Of a DNA stretch of 64,000 nt, positions 31,790 through 41,400 are shown piece after piece. This DNA comes from Myrica gale. Its lineage: Eukaryota; Streptophyta; Magnoliopsida; Fagales; Myricaceae. Below the pieces are notes generated by a model that was not told the origin of the DNA, did not search any database, and saw only the letters and a list, made by a program, of their open reading frames with translations. The position numbers and the translations under genes are program-made. The DNA is taken from assembly GCA_963930655.1 (NCBI GenBank), contig OZ005617.1, positions 6,140,501 to 6,204,500 of the forward strand, written 5' to 3'. The first letter of the stretch is position 1. The number at the start of each line of letters is the position of its first letter.

Positions 31790-32009
31790 TTTCGGGAGGG
31801 TCAGGAGAGAGCTGAAAGATCTGTGAGAGAGAGAGAGAGAAAGATAGAGAGATAGAGATTTCTTAAGGGACGGTGACCGGACTTAGTGGTAGGGGCTGTC
31901 GCAGGCTACTGGGGGGGAGGGTGAACTTAGGGTTACGAGGGACTTAGGGAAAGAACTCTTGAAGACTCGAGAAGGCTAAAGGTCACGGGGAGGTGAGGTG
32001 AACTTTCGT

Positions 32010-32093
32010 GTGACCTGGGTCGTTTTGACCCAGGTCACGTAACTGGTGTTTTTTTTAAAACAAAAAGGGCTCAAACGGTGTCGTTTGAGCCCT
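32010..32093. other. Two adjacent perfect hairpins in the hAT subterminal region
   Basis: GTGACCTGGGTC (32010-32021) and GACCCAGGTCAC (32027-32038) form a 12-bp stem with a 5-base loop. AGGGCTCAAACG (32066-32077) and CGTTTGAGCCCT (32082-32093) form a second 12-bp stem with a GTGT loop. They lie 127-210 bases inside the right terminal repeat, where hAT transposase binding sites and end-protection hairpins are often found; the role is inferred. Confidence 0.8.
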
Positions 32094-32228
32094 GAAAATT
32101 ATTTTTTTTTTTAAAAAAAAAATTCCGGCATTTCCTGTTCTAGTTTCGGTTCCGGAATTTCCATAAAATGGTACCGGAACCGAAAATTCCAGTGGAAACC
32201 GGATGATTTTCTCACCTTTAGAGGACCA

Positions 32229-32971
32229 AATTTGAAATTTGGATCTTCAAAAACAAATGAGACTTTGCAACTGTTCTGGTTCTGTCCTAAGTGACCGTTT
32301 GAATAACAGAACTCTGAAAAAATTTTCATACTTGATTTGGACCCAGCAGGGTGCAGCCTCTCGACGATTCTGATAATAACAAGGGACAAGAGGTTTCCGG
32401 ACATCAAGAAGGACTTTAACCCGAAAAAATTTCGAGACCCAAATGCAAGTGGTAGCAGGAAATTCATGCTCAAGAATTGGGCCAACAAGATTAGCGATAT
32501 TGGTGATGCTGCGTTCATTCATACTCATCATTGGCAGCCCATGAATTTGTATCTTAACCGGGGTGGTGAAAATTCTACTTCTCCATCTGTGAGGCATGGA
32601 TTCCACCGTTTGAGGATAAGCAGGTGTCCCCGAAAGCTCCATGGACCTCCATTTAGAATGTTCTCCCTTGTACGAGGATGGAGGAACTTGAAAATAAACG
32701 CGTTATTCTGAAGTCTTCCACCTCCAAGCCTTCCACGTCTTTCCAAGAGTGTAAAACTAAGTCGCGCATGTCTTGTTTGTTTATAATTTGCTGAGAGATG
32801 ACTTTACCCACTAGCACCCTAGTAGCGAGCTGCTCAACTTCAGTGACAGATTCGTCATAAGCTCCAATGTTATCATCCCAGTTGATAGTTTGGTTTTTGG
32901 TCATCCCAGTTGATAGTTTGGGTTTTGGCAATGAGTTCCGCTAAGTCTGGGTCTATGGGATCCTGTTCCAT
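32229..32971 (-). pseudogene. LINE ORF1 N-terminal part (DUF4283 and zinc knuckle), broken
   Basis: It starts at the minus-strand ATG at 32971 (MEQDPIDPDLAEL). A tandem duplication of about 28 bases (repeat of CCCAGTTGATAGTTTGG, near 32877-32925) breaks the frame just after the start. Then come the DUF4283 signatures (ATRVLVGKVIS, WKDVEGLEVEDF, LNGGPWSFRGHLLILKRW, KIQIHGLP) and, after frameshifts, a C-terminal zinc knuckle (CYSNGHLGQNQNSC). ORF1 is the RNA-binding chaperone of L1-type elements. The sequence is cut by the hAT at 28419-32220. A GC-rich leader lies between about 32972 and 33140. Confidence 0.85.
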
Positions 32972-33159
32972 GGAAAGGAGAATGGAAAATGAGGCAAAAT
33001 GGGGGAGGGCTACAGGGGAGATGACGGAAGAGGAAGGCGAGGGTGCAGGGTGGTAAGACAGATGATAGGGTGGAGAGAGTGTTGGAGGGGGTGAGGAGGG
33101 TAGAGAGGAAAAGTATGAGAGATGTTAGAGATCTACCAAGAGAGCGACTTTCTTTTTGC

Positions 33160-35140
33160 TGCTACTTCAGTCCGTGTTCGCTGATGATCTTATTATTTTC
33201 AGCAAAGTTATATTGGAGGATGCTGCCAACATCAAAGATTGCTTACAACATTATGCCAATTGGTCGGGTCAGAGCATCAATTATGCCAAATATGCTGTCA
33301 TTTTCAGTTTTAAATTAGAGCCACAAGTGAGGTCCTCGATCTATCATGAAGTTGGCATTCGGCAATGCTGACTAGGGAGGCAAATATTTAGGCTTACCGC
33401 TGCATATTCCGCGGTCTCAGAAGTTAGCTTTTAATGAGGTTAAGGAAAGAATTTCTCAGAAACTCGATGGCTGGAAAGCGAAATGCTTATCTCAAGTTGG
33501 CCGACTAACTTTGATCAAGAATGTGGCTGCCACCATTCCCTCCTACTCCATGTCGACTTTTCTTCTTCCCAAAGGATGGTGTAAGGACCTTGATCGTTGC
33601 GTCAAGGATTTTTCTGGGGTTTTCATAACCACAGAAAAAGGCTTTTCTCCTATTACTTAGTCCACCATTTGTCAACCTAAGGTTTTGGGTGGTTTGCTCC
33701 GACGCATGTTTGATTTTAATCGGGCCCTCATTGCCAATCTTGGCTGGTTTTTTATGACTAAACCCGAGGCTTTCTGGGCTAAGACCCTTTTTGCTAGATA
33801 TTTGCAGCGCTCTAATTTGCTGGATGTTGCGAAACCTGGCCTACAACTCCTTTTGGCCGGGAATTTTAGCAACTAGAGAAATTTTGAGGAAATGTTTGAT
33901 TTATGTTATTGGTAATGGCACCAGGTTGCAGACCTGGACAGACTCGTGGATTCCGAATATTCCTCTTTTCCAAGCTATTCCTGCCTCTGTCTGTTAGTAG
34001 AGACAAGTTTCCCTGTGTACAGGATTTGTTTATTCCCTCTACACACCTTAGGAATAGGAGCCTCATCCTCTCACTGTTCTCTCCTGAGTGTGCTCGCAAC
34101 ATTTTAACTGTACAACCCTATGCTCAAACTCAAGTGGACACTATATCATGGCAGCCTGAAAATGATGGGATTTTCTCGGTTAACTCTGCATATCATTTAG
34201 ACCAAGCAAACCGTACCCCTGACAGCACATCTGGGACCTCTTTTAACTGAAGAAACTATGGTTTTTTAAAACTTCAAGCTCGTCTAAAACTTCTCCTTTG
34301 GAAATTGACAGCATGAGCTATGACGGTTACAGGTAAACTGACGTTTTTGAATGATAGCCTCCCTGTGGAATTCTTCTTGTGCTCTCTATGCAATGAAGAG
34401 CCTGAAACTATCGAGCATTTATTCATCAGATGCCTGTTGATCCAGTGTTTATGGCTTACTGCTAGTTGGTCTCTCAATTTGGCAAGTCTGCAGAATCTGG
34501 ATATCCAATCTTGGCTCACTTGCCTTATGAATCCCTCTTTCTCCTTGGGTATTCAACATGTTTCTGATAGAAATTTTCTTCTTCAAGCCGCTGTGATTTG
34601 CGATACTATGTGGATGACTCGGAATCTTTTGGTCCATCAAGATAAGAGTTTCAACGCTCATGAGATGGTGCTTGATATGAATAGACGACTTCATGAACAC
34701 CTTGCTGCTTGGTCTGATTCTGATGAGACTCTCCAGCTTAGATGGTGCCCCCTCTGCTTGATTTCCACAAAGTCAATTTTGATGCTGCCATTCGGGGGAG
34801 CACAACTTTCTTGGGTGTTGTTTTTCGCCCACCTGATGGCTCCCTTATTCATGCCTGGGGTGGATCTGTTATCACCTCGAATCCGCTTCTTGCTGAGATC
34901 CATGCTGCTCTTAATACCTGCCAACTGGTGTCTCGCATTGGTCTTGAGAAGGTTATCTTTGAAGGAGATTCCATTCTTTGCTGCCGCGCCATATGTGATC
35001 CTAATTTTCTCGTTGAAGGCCCTCTGCTGTGGATTTCCGGTTGCTTTCGTTTTGGTTCTCTGACCCTGCTTTGTTGCCTTTTTATATTTCTGCTGTTGAC
35101 TCTGTTGATCCACCTTGAGGTGATCTTTTATTTTCAATAA
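33160..35140 (+). pseudogene. LINE reverse transcriptase C-terminal half, zf-RVT and RNase H (broken)
   Basis: Plus-strand frames begin with reverse transcriptase block C (VFADDLIIFSKV) and continue with SQKLDGWKAKCLSQVGR and SYSMSTFLLPKG. Next comes the zf-RVT region (CSLCNEEPETIEHLFIRC, within 34320-34735). Last is an RNase H-like domain (VNFDAAIRG, LLAEIHAALNTCQLV, EGDSILCCRA, 34742-35030). Stops and shifts occur throughout, for example near 33370, 33660, 33875 and 34248. It ends in AATAAAG and a poly(A) run. This is the sense-oriented partner of the inverted block at 23576-25553. Confidence 0.88.
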
Positions 35141-35202
35141 AGTTTGTTTGTTTAGAAAAAAAAAAATGAAGCATCACTCTTCTCTTCGAATCATTAGCTT
35201 CC

Positions 35203-35231
35203 ATTTATTTTGCGCAGGAGCAAATTTATTC
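35203..35231 (-). terminator. Poly(A) signals of XEG113
   Basis: The minus strand carries AATAAA at 35231-35226 and 35208-35203, about 230-250 bases past the XEG113 stop. The LINE tail ends about 40 bases further on, so the insertion sits just outside or at the edge of the XEG113 3' UTR. Confidence 0.5.
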
Positions 35232-35457
35232 CAAATAAAAAGTTAAGGTTCTCCCTATTGTCACGCAATGTACACGTTCCTCATCTCTACGTTAGAACTC
35301 GACCATTTCTATTTGGATACAAGCTGTCTATTCGAATACAAGCTCTCCCCTTCTACAAATGCGCGTGGCCTCAGTTTGTTGGGAACTAAACCAGCTCTTT
35401 ATGTCTCTCCCTTGCTGTTGCAGTATCTTCACAAACATAAAGCTAAGGTTGTGTGTC

Positions 35458-38400
35458 TCACAATGGGGGGTGATCATCCTCTCGAGTTTGAGGGGGTAAC
35501 GGTTTCCAGCCAGGTTTCTCATCCCAGTACATATCATAATATATGTGGCCTGGAGTGTGATTATCCACGCAACACCAAATACCCACGTACCGCTTCACAC
35601 GATTTCGGAATCTTTGGTCCATTATCTGAATGTAAAGTCTACATTCTATCAGCATATTACTGAGATAGAAATAATTAAAAGAGCGAATTGCGGGAAAACA
35701 AAAAAGACTTGCCTTGTCACTGAAGCCTAGAAAAGCATCTTGCATTGAAGAGAACTGAATGACTTTGACATCCTTGAACGAGGAGAATACTGCCTTAAGC
35801 TGTTATACAAGCGAAATCTGACATATTCAGTAAGTTTTAATGGGAAGATGAGCATCACAAAAGAACAGGTAGGGTGTCACGAGCATACTATACAGACTAA
35901 TAGAAACCTGAGAATCTACTACCTGTCCCCCGGGGGGGCGAAATTGGGGTGCTCTGAGATGTGTGGTGGGTCAGATGAGGTGGGGAGGGGTGGTTGGTGT
36001 GCCACTGTGCAAGGAACCCCTATCCTCATTTTTCTTTGTATTAATAGTTAGTTATCATTTCACTTTTGTTTCTAAGATACCTTTTCAAAAAGAGACGAAA
36101 CCCAGTAAAACTGACAACATCATGACTTTATGTTCAGAACAGAAGATATGCATGCGATATGCATGCTTTGTTATTAAGAGTGTTTTGAGGTGGTTTGAGT
36201 TTAGTAATACTGCGTACTAAGCTTCTATAAGAATCTTGAAATACCGTTTCTTCGTTGCTGTGCTTAGGAAATCTGATTGTGCCTGGCGAAGTAGTATCAT
36301 TAGATGCATGACAACCCTGGGTTCCTTCTTGACAAAGCTGAACATCAAGCCATGACTCTTTCACCTGTAACAAGGAGCAAAGATATGTTCAAGGGTCGAG
36401 AAAAAGTTACTCGGGAATTGTAATATTAATAGATACTCATTTTACCTGTTTCGGCAATAATGGATTCTCAAGGAAAGAATACTCCCTAATATTGATCCTG
36501 GGGCCAAATTCTTCCTCTGGCAGTTCTTTCAACATAACATTTACCTGCAGGCAATGCATATTCAGCAGCATCACAAAGCAGATAGGAACTACAAACAAAG
36601 TATGGACTGATATATCTGAATATTCTATCTTTTAATATTAAATATTTGACTCAAACAATCTGTACAAATTTGCAATTATAAAAGCAAACTCATTTTAAAA
36701 CAACCAATAGATTAGTGAGGTTCCTGAACTTCATCCACAATCCTTGAAGAACTGCAATGAGTTCCAACTTCTCATATTTCCCTGCAAATGAAAGTACATA
36801 TAAGCCCATAAGGAGGACCCAAAAAGATATAATATTACCATCTTTCAGAGTCATCCTCGCTTCCAAGTGATTAGCCTACTCATCCATGACCGATCAGCCT
36901 GCCCATCCATTATACAATTAACCTCCTCATCAACCACTGATCACTAGAGTGAACAGAAAAACTGATGGCAAGAAGAAAGTAGCCAGATTGGGAGATTCTT
37001 ACTATACAGGCTTTGGGGCAGACGAATAAAACATCTATATTTCCAGAAGTTAGGCTTAGGTGCCATCAAAGAACTCATTAGTCAGTAAAGCCTACGACAG
37101 GTGCTACTAGTAAAGCAACCATTAAAAGTATCGAGCTTGGTACTCGGTGGATCCTTGATCTTCGATTAGAAGTATCGAGCTCTCAAACTATCTCCTACTC
37201 CTCCCTCAGGTTAGAATCAGTGATTCTTCCTTCACTGATGATCAAATAATCTCACCATTTTCTGGATGAAAAGAAAGAGATTGCCAGTGTCTGATTGGAA
37301 TGCAACTTGTTTGCTGAAGTGGAGGCACTTATCACTTCTTGTGAGAAGGAGAGCTGGTTCAATTCTGGGTCTCCCTTAAACCAACCACCTCTTTAGAGGA
37401 AACACAAAGCTAGATGATCTTTGAGTTAGAATACAAACTGGTTGACATGGAGAGTCATCAAAGGACAGTGCACACTATGTGAGCTGAGAAACCATGAAAG
37501 AGGATTGCATTGCATAGAACCCTTTCCTTCCATCTTTTGTTCTCCTAAGGAAGGTATAGATACTAAGTCTGACTTGAGCTCTTCATAAGCCATTATTGAG
37601 GTTTGTGTTGGTACCGGATAGGAGCAGATCTCTCTTGTTGACCGTCAGAACTTGTGGGTGGACTAAATCCTTCGCAGTGGAAATGCCTTATTCTCCCAAC
37701 CCAACTAAAGGCAAGTTCATAACTGTAATACTTCCAAAAAAAAAAAAAAAAAAAAAAATTTTAAAAGTCAAAGTTTAAACGGTGCGGAGGGATAAGTTTA
37801 TCCCTTCCGCAGCAACCGTTTGAAAACTGAACGTAGAAACGTTCAGTTTTCAACGCGAATCTTCTAAGTTTTAAAAATTTGATTTCTTTTCGAATTTTGA
37901 ACGGTTTTTGATGAAATTTTCGCCCTTTTTAAACCCATTTAGAGATCTTTCAGTTTAGATCTAGGTTAATTGCGAAAATTTCCTCTCAATATTGGAGTTT
38001 TCTCTCATTTGAAGCTCTCTCTCTCCTCTTTCTCTCTCTACACGAAATCCTCTTTCTCTTACCTTTGGAGACGCGATTTGCAGGAGTTGGGTGATTTTTG
38101 GAGGTAGGTTTGTTTTAATCTTGGTTTAGAAAGATATTTCTTTGGATTGATTTGGGTTATGCCGTTTTATAGACGTCGTTGGAGAGCCGTTCTTCACGTA
38201 TTAGGCGCTTTTTCTTCGACTTCGTCGGCACAATTGGGTGAGCTTTTCTCTAAGTTCCGACCTTCAATAGAGTTTTAGATCTGAATATTCTAGATTTTCC
38301 AGTTTAGTTTTTGGTTTGCTGTAGGGTAATTAAAGACGCTTTTGAGGAATTTCGCGATTTTGGGAATAGACAGAGTTATTTCAGTTCAGGTGTGTTGTTG

Positions 38401-41400
38401 TTGGAATTCTATTATTAAATTACTTTGGGGATGTACGAGGATTTAGATGATGAGTTGACTGAATTTTCAAATGGATTCTAGGTGCTGATTGACCTTTCAG
38501 CAATTCTTTGTGAATCTTAAGCTTCGTTTAAGCATCGAGGTAAGTGGCTTATCAATGAGATTTTATTCCTCTAAACTTTTGTGGAATCTAAGTGCACGAA
38601 ATATTTAATTATTCTGTGAGATGAAATTGATTTAAAAATATTTCTTTGTGCGAAATTTAAATATCTTGTCATTGGTGAAATAGATTTTTAAAACGTGCAC
38701 TATTTTATATAGTTTTGATTCATTATATGGGGAAAATATACAAATATTTGATAAAGATGAAATGACTTAAATTTCATGAATTTGTTTGAAATATCAAACT
38801 TGAAATGTTGGATTGTTGGAATATATTTATTTTGTGAGTATACTTTGAAAATTGTCTTTGTGCTGGCAATATATCTATGCGGTCTGTGTGGCCTAATGTT
38901 TGGAGGTCTTTGTGGCCTAGAGGTCTGTGTGGCCTAATATCTGGAGGTCTTTGTGGCCTAATATCTGGAGGTCTTTGTGGCCTAGAGGTCTGTGTGGCCT
39001 AATATTTGGAGGTCTTTGTGGCCTGAAGGTCTGTGTGACCATTGGTTATTTCCCTATATTGCGCGGCCTTTGATAATTTTTGTTACAAACTGATATTTTT
39101 GAATTCGGTATGACTCACAGTGTTTTATTTATGGATTTCGATTATTGTGATAAATTGTTTTTTTCCCTACCCTTATTGATTTGCTACTTACTGAGCTAGT
39201 TGTAGCTCACCACTTATTCTCTATCTTTCAGGTTTAGGAGTTGGTGGCAGCGAGTGATAGAAAGATTGTGAGTTGAAATCTCTGAGAATAATTGCTAGAT
39301 GCAAAATATTTGAATAAAGAGTCATCTGGAGACTCTAGTAATAATTGTTTTATTTTGAAGACTTTAGTAGTTTTATTGTTTATTGAGACTCTTATTAAGA
39401 GAAGTATTTAATGATTAATGTTTTTAGTATTGCTCTGACTAAACTGTTGGGATTCATTTTGACTATTGAAGATGAAATATAATTTTTTTATGAGCTCTTT
39501 TCTTGGTTGGGATGATATGTTCGAGTAGTATTCTATTTGTTTAGACTTTTGAGTCGGGGTTTTACAGGTGGTATCAGAGCATAGGTATATGATTCTGTAG
39601 ACTATTAGGAAGATTTTGATGAAAGTCAGAGCATAGGTATATGATTCTGTAGACTATTAGGAAGATTTTGATGAAAGTCAGAGCATAGGTATATGATTCT
39701 GTAGACTATTAGGAAGATTTTGATGAAAGTCAGAGCATAGGTATATGATTCTGTAGACTATTAGGAAGATTTTGATGAAAGTCAGAGTATAGGATTAAAG
39801 GGTTAAAGTTGAATATGTTGATGTATTTGAGAGATATTGAAACTTGAACTAGGAATTGATATTGATTTACGATAGGTTTTGATCTTTGAAGCGATTTTTG
39901 GATTCTGTATTTTTGTTGTTATATGTTGAGTTCAGGATTTTACATTTTTCTTCCTTGTATTTGGCCTTTGGAGTGGTTATCTTTTACTAATTTTTGTTGA
40001 GCCAAACGAATTTTAGGAAGAAGATGCCGCCTAGGGGTGCAAGACCAAGAAGGAGAGCTGTGAACGAAATTTTAGAGGAAGAAGAGTCAAGTCGTAATGA
40101 GAGATCTGCCTCGAACGAAAGGTCTGTTACTCCTAGTCAGGACGATGTAGATGCGGTGGCAAATCGGATCATTGTTAGACTTGCTGAGGCCACAGGAGGA
40201 AATGGGACTGCACGTGAGGGTTGTTCGTTTGGGGATTTTAAGAAGCATAATCCTCCTATATTTACGGGAGAGCCTGATCCAATCGCTGCTGAGAGATGGT
40301 TAACTAAGATAGAAAAATTACTCAAAGTTCTTAACTGCACGGATTCACAGAAAGTGAAATACGCGACTTTTGTCTTGGAGGATGCTGCTGAAAGATGGTG
40401 GGATGGCACTGAGTTACTGTTAAATGAAGAACTTGGTGAAGATGTTCCGATTACTTGGGCTAAGTTTAAGGAAGTGTTCAATGAGACTTATTATCCAGAG
40501 ATTTTCAAGGATCGTCGTGAAAGAGAATTCGCAGATTTGGTTCAAGGGGCCATGAGTGTGGAGCAGTACGCTGCAAGATTTGTGGAATTGTCTCGCTTTG
40601 CACCTCATTTAATTCCGGACGAAGGAAAAAGAGTCCGAAAGTTTCAGAGGGGTCTCAGTGATAGGTTCCGCCACCTCATTTTGGCTTCTGGAGTTAATAG
40701 TTACACTGAAACAGTGAAGAGAGCCATGGCATTAGAGGAAGATTTCAAACATCGAGATGTTGTCAAAGATACTAGGAAAAGAAGGTTTGAGCCAAATGAT
40801 GGGCAGGGCAAAGAGCAGAATTTCAATAATAAGAAGAATTCTTTCAATAGTGGTTATGTCAGAACACAAAATACTCAACATGGAAATGTGAGGCCTTGTC
40901 CCAATTGCGGGAAGCATCATCAAGGACAACCCTGCCGTTTTGGAGTTAAGTTGTGCTACACTTGCAAGCAGCCTGGTCATTTTTCACGTGAGTGCCCTAC
41001 AAATAAGAACATGAATCCGTCATCGTCTCAGAATAATAATGCTGGAAAAAGGGTTCCGGGAAGAGTATATGCTTTATCAGCCCAGGATGGTCAGGCTACT
41101 GATGAGGTGGTGACAGGTATGCTTCCTATTTTGTCTATGTATGCTAGAGTGTTGTTTGACACGGGATCGACTCATTCCTTCGTCTCCCAAATATTTGCCA
41201 AAAATTCTGATAGAGAACCTGAGCAGCTTGATTATCAGTTGTCTGTTTCTACTCCAATGGGTGATACTTTGATTGCGAGTCTTGTGCTTAAGTCATGTGA
41301 AATTTGCATTGAGAATAGAAAATTTTTAGCAGATTTAATATTGCTTGATATGTATGATTTTGATGTCATCCTGGGAATGGATTGGTTGTCTGCTTATCAT

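Larger units (their letters stand above)
28419..32220. mobile_element. hAT transposon with decayed transposase nested in LINE ORF1
   Basis: A 3802-bp element flanked by exact GAGGACCA on both sides (28411-28418 and 32221-32228), an 8-bp hAT duplication. The terminal repeats are TAAGAGTGAG at the left and, reversed from the right, TAAAGGTGAG (8 of 10), the T-A-R-R-G-TG type of hAT. It carries a broken transposase on the minus strand (28860-30860), a GA microsatellite (31749-31786) and two strong hairpins near the right end (32010-32093). It splits the LINE ORF1 exactly in the GP-motif region after the zinc knuckle. Confidence 0.92.
23576..35163. mobile_element. L1-type LINE with twin-priming-style inversion and two nested hATs
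   Basis: Reading left to right on the plus strand: the antisense 5' part of the element, from reverse transcriptase block B (QRGLRQGD at about 23580-23605) back through endonuclease and ORF1 to the 5' leader near 33140; then the sense 3' part, from reverse transcriptase block C (VFADDLIIF at about 33165) to RNase H and a poly(A) tail ending near 35163. The two parts meet at matching points of one reverse transcriptase with about 50-60 residues missing. AAATGAAG lies at 23568-23575 and 35164-35171 as a probable target duplication, with its A overlapping the tail. Removing the two hATs leaves about 5.8 kb, a full L1 length. All frames are broken. It ends about 290 bases past the XEG113 stop codon. 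Confidence 0.75.

Noticed and set aside
33043..33318. Plus-strand frame spanning the LINE inversion junction
   Set aside because: It joins the antisense leader to the sense reverse transcriptase in the wrong frame; a chance product of the junction.
23576..35163. Two unrelated LINEs of opposite orientation
   Set aside because: The two halves are complementary parts of one element (blocks up to B on one strand, from C on the other), and only one poly(A) tail is present. A single twin-primed insertion explains this more simply, although a sequence comparison is still needed.
39575..39795. CRISPR-like array
   Set aside because: The units are directly adjacent without spacers and lie in a retrotransposon leader in a plant genome.
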